In this document: one piece after another, positions 1 through 6,804 of the stretch
Layout of the letters: every line of letters starts with the position of its first letter
How positions within the stretch are numbered: position 1 is the first letter of the stretch
The notes under the pieces: model-generated
What the model saw: only the letters and a program-made list of their open reading frames with translations
Databases searched by the model: none
What the model was told of the DNA's origin: nothing
DNA from: Prevotellaceae bacterium
Lineage (GTDB): Bacteria > Bacteroidota > Bacteroidia > Bacteroidales > UBA932
DNA length: 7,011 bases
Direction of reading: 5' to 3'
Assembly: GCA_031289385.1 (NCBI GenBank)
Contig: JAITPP010000220.1
Span: forward strand, 1-7,011
Translations under genes and position numbers: made by a program

Positions 1-783
1 AGCGAAGTAACTACTAATGCTCAAATGGTATTAGATACAGCCCAGCTGAAAATCACATATACTTATAAATATGTGCGGGATACAACGATTGCATCTATTA
101 CAAATTTAAGATATACTGATGAAATGACTTTACTAATAGGCAAAAACATTTCTAAATTTTATTGTTATGGGGCTTTTCAGATAGATTCGCTTATCAATGA
201 ATGTGCATCGGGAAAGATGAGCATATCTGACTATTATGGGATTAAAGATAATTATAAAAGTGGAGAACGAACCAGAATCTATAAAAATTATCCACAGTCT
301 AAACTAACTTTTACAGACAGACTTTCCATAACCAATTTTTTGTATCAAGAAGACATTCCTAAACAAGAGTGGAAAATAGAAAAAGATACAACTACAATAT
401 CGGGTTATAAATGTCAAAAAGCCACATGTACATTCAGAGGTAGAGAATATATAGCATGGTTCACAAGCGAAATTAAAATTAATACAGGTCCTTACAAATT
501 TTGGGGATTGCCCGGATTGATAGTCAATGTTTACGACACTAAAAAGCATTATTCATTTCAATTAAAAGAGATAATGAAATCAGGTGAACTAATTGTGTTT
601 GAAGAACAAAATTATATGAAAACAAACAGAAAAGAATATACAAGATTGTTTCGTAAAATAAGATATGAGGGAGATAATTTTTATCGGGAATATGAAGGTT
701 TGATATCAGGCAGCACCATTGACGCAAACGGCAATGAAATAAAGCCTCCCGTTTGGAATACCGATATTATAGAAAAAGAATGA
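1..783 (+). CDS. GLPGLI family protein, 5' end outside the window
   Basis: This is a secreted or envelope protein of the GLPGLI family, which is found in Bacteroidetes and has no established biochemical function. The name-giving GLPGLI motif is encoded at 505-522, within a FWGLPGLIVNVYD stretch. Before it come other family hallmarks: SGYKCQKATCTFRGREYIAW, then GPYKF. The frame is open to base 1. The first in-frame ATG is at 25, but the codons before it read SEVTTNAQ, and NAQ is the usual end of a Bacteroidetes signal peptide (compare the next gene). The part after ATG 25 (LDTAQLKITYTYKY) already matches the usual start of the mature protein. The true start and the hydrophobic part of the signal peptide are therefore probably just upstream of the window. 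The stop codon is 33 bp before the next gene, a beta-barrel protein of the type that often accompanies GLPGLI proteins, so the two are probably cotranscribed. Family assignment is firm; the role is unknown. Confidence 0.9.
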   Translation, partial: SEVTTNAQMVLDTAQLKITYTYKYVRDTTIASITNLRYTDEMTLLIGKNISKFYCYGAFQIDSLINECASGKMSISDYYGIKDNYKSGERTRIYKNYPQSKLTFTDRLSITNFLYQEDIPKQEWKIEKDTTTISGYKCQKATCTFRGREYIAWFTSEIKINTGPYKFWGLPGLIVNVYDTKKHYSFQLKEIMKSGELIVFEEQNYMKTNRKEYTRLFRKIRYEGDNFYREYEGLISGSTIDANGNEIKPPVWNTDIIEKE

Positions 784-816
784 TGAATTTAATGCGTTAA
801 TATGCAAATGTGATTA

Positions 817-3429
817 ATGAAAAAAATATTAGTACTGTCAGTTTTTATATTTAGCGAAATATTTTGCAATGCGCAAACAATAATAAGCGGACGTGTTGCA
901 GAATACGGCTCAGATAAGCCGTTGGAAAATGTTGCGGTAGTGTACAAACAAACCGAATCAGGTATTGTATTGTCATATAGCATAACCGACATTAAGGGAA
1001 ATTTTGCGGTAAAAATTGAATCAACGGAAACGAAAATTCTGCTCACGTTTGCTTTGCTTGGATACGAAGAAAAAACATTACAGATTGACAATAAAAATCA
1101 AACCATAAATATAAGCCTTATTACCGAACCAATAAATATAAAAGAATTGAAAGTACAAGCCGAAAAAGTACGCCAACACAATGATACTGTTGAATATATT
1201 GTAAGCAGTTTTGCTGATGTGCAGGATAAAACCATTGGAGATGTACTTAAAAAAATGCCCGGAATAGAAGTGCATAAAAACGGACAAATTTCATACAATG
1301 GAAAATCGATAAACACATTTTACATAGAAGGAAAAGATTTATTGGAAAACAAATATGGCTTGGCAACAAATAATGTTTCGCATAAAGATGTTGCCAGCAT
1401 AGAAGTGTTGGAAAATCATCAGCCTGTGCAAGCATTAAAAGATATTCAATTTTCAGACAGAGCGGCAATAAATCTTAAATTGAAAGAAAATGCAAAATTA
1501 AAATGGGTTGGTAAAGTAAAAGCAGATGCGGGATTTTTGCCTTTTTTGTGGAGTGGAGATATTTTTGCAATGCGCTTTACCAAAAAATCACAAAATATGC
1601 ACGCATTTAAAACCAACAACATGGGTTTTGATATTGGCAAAGAAATAAATGTAATTTATATTAATCCGTCATCCCCATTCTTTGGTCTTGAAAACTTTGA
1701 AAATATGGATAATTTAATTCAAACACGAAGTATCCCTTTGCCGCCGATAAATGATGAACGTTCTGTTTTTAATAACTCATATATGATAACTACCAATACT
1801 TTGTGGGGTGTAGGAAAAAACAAAAAAGCCGACTTGAAATTAAATACAAGTTATTTGCACGACAGCCAAACAAGCGAAAATTTAAATACCCGAATATATC
1901 TGAATGGCGATACTGCTTTTGCAATAAACGAACACAATAATGCTTTAGACAAAAAAAATAAACTTGATTTGGAATTGACTTTAAAATCGAATACTGAAAA
2001 ACATTATCTTTTAAATTCGCTAAAAGCAAATGCTATCTGGAATAAAGAAAACATAAACACTTTTGGCACTATCGACAATAACGAAAACGATAAACTAACA
2101 ACATATAAAATTACAAACGATTTTAAAATGGTAAAACGCATAGGCAACAAAGCCATAATGTTAGCATCTTTTGTTAATTACAAATACAAACCAAAGCGAT
2201 TTGATGTAAATATGGCTTTGGAATCTCAAAAACAAAAAGAAAATTTATCCTCACTATACACAAACAATTATTTTGCATTTACATCAAGAATAAAAAGAAT
2301 ACGATTTGATTTAAGCGGAGGAATAAAAGCATCGCTAATGCATCTGAACACTAAATTAACAGGCGTGTCGGATACAATAGGACAACTTATAAACAACATT
2401 AATACATCGTATATTGATATTTATTTTCGCCCACGATTTAGTTATAACATAAAACGGCTGCATTTTGAACTTACTACTTATATTGACTATTATCATTACC
2501 ACATAAACGATAATTATAAAAGAAAAAAAACGCAAAAAGATTTATTGTTGTTTACACCTAACTTATATGCTAACATCGAATTATCGGCTTTGTGGTCATT
2601 AAGCGCAAGTGCAGGATTACCAAATAATATTGACAATACCGACAGAATATATTCAGGTTATATTCTTCGTAATTATCAAACTCTGGAACGAGGATTGGAT
2701 AATATCGGCAAACAAAACGGATTTACATATAATTTTATGCTGAATTATAAAAATCCTATAAAACTGTTTTTTGCATATCTCAGCGTAAGCAATTCGTCAT
2801 TATCGGTAAACAATCAAAGTTCCCGCGATTTTATTGGCAATTACATAATTCAATCAACCACAGATGCATTCGGCAAAAACAATAATTTTTCAATTGATTT
2901 AAATTTTAGCAAAAGTGTGGATGCGCTAAAAACAAATGTATCATTAAATGTTTCATATAGCAGTATGAAATCTGAAATATTGCAAAATAATAATCTATTT
3001 TTATTTGATAATCAAATGATAAACATTAGTCCTAAGATGAGAATAAGGTTTGCTAAATGGTGTAATTTTGAATATATCGCCAATTTTCAAACAAATAAAT
3101 TAAAAATTGATGATGTGAAAAATAGTTCGGTTAATAATTTTAATCAGACATTTACTTTGGTTATTAATCCTGCAAAAAAATTAAACATCAAATTAAATGC
3201 TGAACATTACCGCAATGAAATAACTACCGACAAAATTCAAACCCTGTTATTCGGAGATATTACATTGTCGTATTTTATCAAAGAAAATTTAGAATTAGGA
3301 TTTAATGCAACAAATATCTTCAATAAAAAGAAATATTCATACACAATATACAACGATGTAACCCAATATACTTATGAATACATTATACGTCCGCGAAATA
3401 TATCGTTCAGCATTTTTTTCTCGTTTTGA
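817..3429 (+). CDS. TonB-receptor-like outer-membrane beta-barrel protein with carboxypeptidase-regulatory-like domain (GLPGLI partner)
   Basis: An 870-residue outer-membrane protein, apparently complete. Residues 1-20 form a signal peptide (MKKILVLSVF... ending CNAQ). Residues 22-105 are a carboxypeptidase-regulatory-like beta-sandwich with the SITDIKGNFAV and LLGYEEKTL landmarks. Residues 110-235 are a plug-like domain with DVLKKMPGIEV, the GKSINTFYIEGKDLLENKYG region, VASIEVLENHQPVQALKD and SDRAAINLKLK. The rest is rich in alternating polar/aromatic strands and ends in FSIFFSF; a C-terminal Phe is typical of outer-membrane barrels. The domain order is that of TonB-dependent receptors, but this subgroup is a distinct, poorly characterised relative that commonly sits beside GLPGLI genes, as it does here 33 bp downstream. 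No Shine-Dalgarno sequence precedes ATG 817, which is normal for this phylum. Its base composition appears more AT-rich than that of the receptor at 4096. No substrate can be named from the sequence. Confidence 0.9.
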   Translation: MKKILVLSVFIFSEIFCNAQTIISGRVAEYGSDKPLENVAVVYKQTESGIVLSYSITDIKGNFAVKIESTETKILLTFALLGYEEKTLQIDNKNQTINISLITEPINIKELKVQAEKVRQHNDTVEYIVSSFADVQDKTIGDVLKKMPGIEVHKNGQISYNGKSINTFYIEGKDLLENKYGLATNNVSHKDVASIEVLENHQPVQALKDIQFSDRAAINLKLKENAKLKWVGKVKADAGFLPFLWSGDIFAMRFTKKSQNMHAFKTNNMGFDIGKEINVIYINPSSPFFGLENFENMDNLIQTRSIPLPPINDERSVFNNSYMITTNTLWGVGKNKKADLKLNTSYLHDSQTSENLNTRIYLNGDTAFAINEHNNALDKKNKLDLELTLKSNTEKHYLLNSLKANAIWNKENINTFGTIDNNENDKLTTYKITNDFKMVKRIGNKAIMLASFVNYKYKPKRFDVNMALESQKQKENLSSLYTNNYFAFTSRIKRIRFDLSGGIKASLMHLNTKLTGVSDTIGQLINNINTSYIDIYFRPRFSYNIKRLHFELTTYIDYYHYHINDNYKRKKTQKDLLLFTPNLYANIELSALWSLSASAGLPNNIDNTDRIYSGYILRNYQTLERGLDNIGKQNGFTYNFMLNYKNPIKLFFAYLSVSNSSLSVNNQSSRDFIGNYIIQSTTDAFGKNNNFSIDLNFSKSVDALKTNVSLNVSYSSMKSEILQNNNLFLFDNQMINISPKMRIRFAKWCNFEYIANFQTNKLKIDDVKNSSVNNFNQTFTLVINPAKKLNIKLNAEHYRNEITTDKIQTLLFGDITLSYFIKENLELGFNATNIFNKKKYSYTIYNDVTQYTYEYIIRPRNISFSIFFSF

Positions 3430-3501
3430 AAAATTTCCGTTAGTCATAACAAAAAACGCTACACCTAACAACAGATAAATTTTCCAATCCCCTTTTAACA
3501 T

Positions 3502-3534
3502 AATTTACAATAACATAGATGTTAATCATAAATT
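3502..3534. promoter_or_regulatory. Imperfect dyad, candidate operator of the metal cassette
   Basis: The core TAACAT-AG-ATGTTA (3511-3524) is a perfect 6+6 inverted repeat with a 2-base centre. Outer arms AATTTA (3502-3507) and TAAATT (3529-3534) add a second symmetric pair. The right core arm falls where a -33 element would lie for the -7 box at 3541, and no good TTTG is present there. This placement suits a dimeric regulator that either blocks the promoter or compensates for its weak -33. Binding is inferred. The sequence is AT-rich, so chance symmetry is possible. Confidence 0.45.
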
Positions 3535-3540
3535 ATTTTT

Positions 3541-3548
3541 TACCTTTG
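3541..3548 (+). promoter_or_regulatory. Bacteroidetes-type -7 promoter element (TACCTTTG)
   Basis: TACCTTTG matches the TAnnTTTG consensus used by the primary sigma factor of Bacteroidetes. Transcription would start roughly at 3553-3556, leaving a leader of about 15-18 bases before ATG 3571. This argues against the in-frame GTG at 3550, which would lie at or before the transcript start. No other TAnnTTTG was found in front of the genes at 4096 or 6381, so this is the best candidate promoter for all three genes. Confidence 0.6.
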
Positions 3549-3570
3549 TGTGTTAATTTTGAAATTAAAA

Positions 3571-4002
3571 ATGCAAAATATATCACATAAAATATTATCA
3601 ATTTGCCTTTGTGCGGCATACGTTTTGGCATCCTGCGGTTTTGTACGCCATGTTTGCAATACCGACGGAATTGCTTACGCCTCGCTGCTTGCGGCTGATG
3701 AATGTAACTATTGTTTGCAACATAAAAACGATAATATGCAATGTTGCCATCACGTAGAAATACAAACGCAGGCTGACGACGACGACTGTTGCGAAAAAAC
3801 CGTTGAAACAATCAGCAACGCCCAAAATTATTCGCAAAGCAACAATATTTCCGAATCAGCATTTTTTACCATAACCGCTATTTTATTTCCTTCTGAAACA
3901 GATTTGATTTGTAAATTTTCGGCAAAAACTTCCGAATCTTATACGCCACTAATTAATGCTAAAACACCGTTGATATATCATATCGAACAATTACGTTTGT
4001 GA
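3571..4002 (+). CDS. Small cysteine-rich exported protein, HYC_CC_PP-like
   Basis: A 143-residue protein counted from ATG 3571. The frame extends to a GTG at 3550, but the promoter position and the signal-peptide-like start MQNISHKILSICLCAAYVLASC favour the ATG. It has eleven cysteines, many in pairs or close groups: C12, C14, C22, C29, C45/C48 (CNYC), C58-C59 followed by HH, C73-C74 after an acidic DDDD run, and C114. RHVC at 26-29, the later CC, and the proline-containing C-terminus (YTPLINAKTPLIYHIEQLRL) resemble the Bacteroidetes HYC_CC_PP family in divergent form (HVC instead of HYC). That family often lies beside TonB-receptor and HMA-domain genes, as here. LASC at 19-22 also fits a lipobox, so a lipoprotein anchored at C22 is possible; no acidic surface-export signal follows. 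Periplasmic metal binding is inferred from Cys/His content and neighbours. Family assignment is from memory and moderately sure. Confidence 0.75.
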   Translation: MQNISHKILSICLCAAYVLASCGFVRHVCNTDGIAYASLLAADECNYCLQHKNDNMQCCHHVEIQTQADDDDCCEKTVETISNAQNYSQSNNISESAFFTITAILFPSETDLICKFSAKTSESYTPLINAKTPLIYHIEQLRL

Positions 4003-4022
4003 TTTTTATTGAAAAATTTATA

Positions 4023-4060
4023 TGTCGAAATTTTAAAATCTTTCGGCAGAATTATTTTTT
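4023..4060 (+). terminator. Terminator-like hairpin between the cysteine-rich gene and the receptor gene
   Basis: TGTCGAAA (4023-4030) can pair over 8 positions, including one G-T wobble, with TTTCGGCA (4041-4048). The loop is 10 bases, and an almost pure T-run (4055-4060) follows after six bases. This has the shape of an intrinsic terminator, but the stem is short and AT-rich, so termination is probably partial. With no good promoter between it and ATG 4096, it may set the ratio of the small protein to the downstream receptor and HMA protein. Confidence 0.45.
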
Positions 4061-4095
4061 ACAATTAAATTAATATAAATCACAAAACATATAAA

Positions 4096-6342
4096 ATGAT
4101 AAAAATTAAATACACATTTATAATACTTACACTTTTTGCATTGTGTAATACAAAAATATCGGCTCAAAGCCGCAATATTACAGGAAAAATTTTTGCTATC
4201 GACAGCAAAGGAAATAAAAATCCGCTTGGTTTTGCAACTATTGTTTGGGAAAAAACAAACGTTGGCGTTTCAGCCGATGAAAACGGTAATTTCAGCATCA
4301 AAAAAAATAATGACGAAAACAGTAAACTTATAGCCTCATTCGTTGGTTACGTGAACGATACGCTTGTAATTCCGCGCGAAGCCGAAGAAGTTGAATTTGT
4401 TTTGATTGAAGAATCGCAATCGCTTAGCGGCGCGACTGTTGTTGCCCGTCAAAAAGGAAGTTATATTTCAAAATTATCGCCGATAATGATGGAAGTTATT
4501 ACTCAGGCGGGACTTTCAAAATTGGCTTGCTGCAATCTTGCCGAAAGTTTTGAAAATACAGCAAGCGTTTCGGTAGGTTACAGCGATGCCGTTTCGGGTG
4601 CGCGGCAAATTCGTATGCTCGGACTTGCAGGAACTTATGTGCAAATGCTCGACGAAAATATTCCCACTTTGCGTGGAATAGCATCAACTTACGGATTGAG
4701 TTTTACTCCCGGACAATGGCTCGAAAGTATTCAGGTTTCAAAAGGAACATCGTCGGTACTAAATGGATACGAAGCCGTTACAGGACAAATAAATGTAGAA
4801 CATCGCAAACCCGACAACAGCCAACCGCTTTTTGTGAATTTATACGCCGATGCCGACGAGCGCACTGAGGCAAATATCACATCAGCATTGAAATTGAACG
4901 AAAAACTAAGCACAATAATATTTACTCACGGCTCGATAGATATTAAAAAACGCGACGACAACAACGATGGATTTATTGATTCGCCGCAACGAAAACAGGT
5001 GAACGTCGGAAATCGTTGGCTGTATTCGGCTGACAAGGTTATTGTTCACTTTGGCTATCGTTTTTTAACCGAAAGTCGCGAAGGCGGACAAATGCAAACC
5101 AATACGCCAAATGCTTATATATCAAATATCGACAACAAACATTTTAATTCATATCTAAAAGTCGGGATTCCGTTTAACGAAGGCGGCTCGCGCAGTTTGG
5201 GAATTATTACAAGTTATGCGTATCACAAACAAAATTCGTTTTTCGGAAAAAAAATGTATGATGCGCAACAAAACTCGTTAATATCAAACGTATTGTGGCA
5301 ATCGGCATTTGATAAAGATGAAAAACATCGTTACACATTGGGCGCAACTTTTTCGCACGATAATTATAAAGAAACGTTTGCCGACAGCAAATTTGCAAAC
5401 TCGTGGATTGGCGACAGAACAGAAAACGTAGCCGGCGTTTTTGCGCAATATACGTTTAAGCCAACCGATAATTTCGATTTGCTTGCGGGAATCCGCGCCG
5501 ACAATAACAATCTGTTCAAAGAAACTCTTATTACTCCGCGAATACATTTGCGATATAATTTTGCGAAAAACTCAACCGTTCGCGCTTCGGCAGGACGCGG
5601 ATTTTATTCGCCCAACGTTATTTCCGACAATATAGGAACGCTTGCCACAGGTAGAAAAATACTTATCGACAACGATATTAAAATTGAAAAAGCATGGACA
5701 ATGGGTTTAAGTTTTATACAAAATTTCAAAGTAAGCGAAAACAGAAGCGGATATGTGAGCGCCGATTTTTTTCGCACAACATTTCAAAATCAAACCATTG
5801 TAGATGTTGAAGAAAGCGACGAATTTATTCATATTTCAAATCTGAAAGGCAAGTCATATTCAAACAGTTATCAAATAGATTTCAGTATCGATGCGATTGA
5901 GCGGTTTAATATTTTTGCAACGTTTCGTTACAATCAAACAAAAGTTGATATGAGTCGCGGATTGGTTGAAAAGCCTTTGGTGGACAGGTTTAAGGCGATT
6001 TTGAATTTATCGTATTCTACAAAATTTGAAAAATGGAGATTTGATTTTACGGCGCAACTCAATGGCAGCAGTCGTTTGCCGTTTTATGCCGCACAAATTT
6101 TGGAAAAAGAACGTTCAAAAACATATCCCGTATTTTTTGCGCAAATAACCAAAAAATATAAACGTCTTGATGTTTATTTAGGCGTTGAAAATATTGGAAA
6201 TTATATGCAAAAACAAGCAATAATAAATGCCGAAAATCCGTTTGACAACAAGTTTGATGCGTCGGTGGTTTATGCACCTTTGATGCGGCGTAAAATTTAT
6301 GCGGGAATCAGATTTAGAATAGATAAAGCAGGAGATTTTTAA
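4096..6342 (+). CDS. TonB-dependent outer-membrane receptor, putative metal-linked type
   Basis: A 748-residue TonB-dependent receptor, complete. Residues 1-24 are a signal peptide ending KISAQ. Residues 26-105 are a carboxypeptidase-regulatory-like domain (SADENGNFSI, FVGYVNDTL). The plug covers about 110-240, with the landmarks LACCNLAESFEN (C145-C146), GARQIRMLGLAGTYVQML, DENIPTLRG, ESIQVSKGTSSVLNGYEAVTGQINVE. The barrel follows, with an acidic loop DDNNDGFID at 287-295 that resembles a calcium-binding loop. The plug sequence and this loop are typical of one widespread Bacteroidetes receptor subgroup that tends to occur with HMA-domain and HYC_CC_PP-type genes, matching both neighbours here. 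A metal or metal-chelate substrate, perhaps copper, is inferred from that context, not from the receptor itself. It lies 93 bp after the cysteine-rich gene and 38 bp before the HMA gene. ATG 4096 is chosen because it gives a complete signal peptide. No TAnnTTTG lies directly upstream. Codons look more GC-rich than in the barrel gene at 817. Confidence 0.9.
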   Translation: MIKIKYTFIILTLFALCNTKISAQSRNITGKIFAIDSKGNKNPLGFATIVWEKTNVGVSADENGNFSIKKNNDENSKLIASFVGYVNDTLVIPREAEEVEFVLIEESQSLSGATVVARQKGSYISKLSPIMMEVITQAGLSKLACCNLAESFENTASVSVGYSDAVSGARQIRMLGLAGTYVQMLDENIPTLRGIASTYGLSFTPGQWLESIQVSKGTSSVLNGYEAVTGQINVEHRKPDNSQPLFVNLYADADERTEANITSALKLNEKLSTIIFTHGSIDIKKRDDNNDGFIDSPQRKQVNVGNRWLYSADKVIVHFGYRFLTESREGGQMQTNTPNAYISNIDNKHFNSYLKVGIPFNEGGSRSLGIITSYAYHKQNSFFGKKMYDAQQNSLISNVLWQSAFDKDEKHRYTLGATFSHDNYKETFADSKFANSWIGDRTENVAGVFAQYTFKPTDNFDLLAGIRADNNNLFKETLITPRIHLRYNFAKNSTVRASAGRGFYSPNVISDNIGTLATGRKILIDNDIKIEKAWTMGLSFIQNFKVSENRSGYVSADFFRTTFQNQTIVDVEESDEFIHISNLKGKSYSNSYQIDFSIDAIERFNIFATFRYNQTKVDMSRGLVEKPLVDRFKAILNLSYSTKFEKWRFDFTAQLNGSSRLPFYAAQILEKERSKTYPVFFAQITKKYKRLDVYLGVENIGNYMQKQAIINAENPFDNKFDASVVYAPLMRRKIYAGIRFRIDKAGDF

Positions 6343-6376
6343 ACAAAAAAATAATTCATTAATAACAAAAAAATAA
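6342..6376 (+). repeat. Two copies of AACAAAAAAATAA before the HMA gene
   Basis: The 13-base word AACAAAAAAATAA occurs at 6342-6354, overlapping the receptor stop codon, and again at 6364-6376, just upstream of ATG 6381: a 22-base period filling the gap. A-rich leaders help translation starts in Bacteroidetes, which lack strong Shine-Dalgarno use, so the copies may serve initiation. Chance in such A-rich sequence is possible. Confidence 0.5.
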
Positions 6377-6380
6377 AAGT

Positions 6381-6785
6381 ATGAAAAAAATTTTAATTAT
6401 TGCGTTATCGTTATTAACGCTGAACTTTGCAACAAATGCACAGGACAAAAAAAACGACAAAATTTCGGAAGTGAAATTTGATGTGGCAAACATGCACGGC
6501 GACCATTGTAAACAAAGGATTGAAAACAACATTGCTTTTGAAAAAGGCGTGAAAGATGTTAGCGTAAATCTTATAGAAAACACTGTTAGCGTGAAGTTTG
6601 ACAACACAAAAACAGATGTCGAAAAAATTAAAGCGGCATTTGAAAAATTAGGTTATCCGACAACAGTAAAAGTTGCCGAAGCAAAAGACAGTAGTTGTTG
6701 TAAGAAAACAGAAAAAGCAAGTTGCTGCGCCACAACAACACTTGCAGAGAAAAAAAGCAGCAGTTGCTGCAAAGATGCAAAATAG
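6381..6785 (+). CDS. Secreted HMA-domain metal-binding protein with Cys-Cys tail
   Basis: A 134-residue exported protein. Residues 1-20 are a signal peptide (MKKILIIALSLLTLNFATNA). Residues 28-98 are a heavy-metal-associated ferredoxin-like domain (VKFDVANMHGDHCKQRIENN, FEKGVKDVSVNL, TVSVKFD, FEKLGYP). HMA domains usually bind Cu(I) or another soft metal through MxCxxC. Here the loop is M38-H39-G40-D41-H42-C43: the second Cys is kept, the first is Gly (codon GGC at 6498-6500, one base from TGC), and two His flank it. The tail (104-134) has three spaced Cys-Cys units, SSCCKK, ASCCAT and SSCCKD, separated by Lys/Thr-rich linkers, which may supply the missing ligands. It lies 38 bp after the TonB receptor and is probably cotranscribed, so a periplasmic metal chaperone or buffer working with the receptor is the likely role. 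HMA assignment is firm; metal identity and function are inferred. The TAG stop is followed by a possible frameshifted continuation. Confidence 0.88.
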   Translation: MKKILIIALSLLTLNFATNAQDKKNDKISEVKFDVANMHGDHCKQRIENNIAFEKGVKDVSVNLIENTVSVKFDNTKTDVEKIKAAFEKLGYPTTVKVAEAKDSSCCKKTEKASCCATTTLAEKKSSSCCKDAK

Positions 6786-6804
6786 CAAAAATTGCTGTAC
6801 AAAA

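Larger units (their letters stand above)
3430..3570 (+). other. Intergenic region between the two gene groups
   Basis: This gap separates the GLPGLI/barrel pair from the putative metal cassette. No convincing terminator follows the stop at 3429: the only pairing seen is GTTAG with CTAAC across about 20 bases (3440-3469), without a following T-run. The second half holds the dyad and promoter listed separately. Confidence 0.6.

Noticed and set aside
25..27. ATG 25 as the true start of the GLPGLI gene
   Set aside because: The frame is open upstream, the preceding residues end in NAQ like a signal peptide, and a start here would leave a normally secreted protein without an export signal.
3440..3469. 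GTTAG/CTAAC pairing after the barrel gene as a terminator
   Set aside because: Only 5 bp of stem across about 20 bases, with no T-run after it.
3550..3570. GTG at 3550 as the start of the cysteine-rich gene
   Set aside because: It overlaps the end of the proposed promoter and would be at or before the transcript start. ATG 3571 gives a normal signal peptide.
3533..3837. Minus-strand open frames opposite the cysteine-rich gene
   Set aside because: They have no recognisable domain and are explained by the opposite strand of a gene with clear family features.
4499..5547. Several minus-strand open frames opposite the TonB receptor
   Set aside because: These are short, have no domains, and lie wholly inside a well-supported coding sequence.
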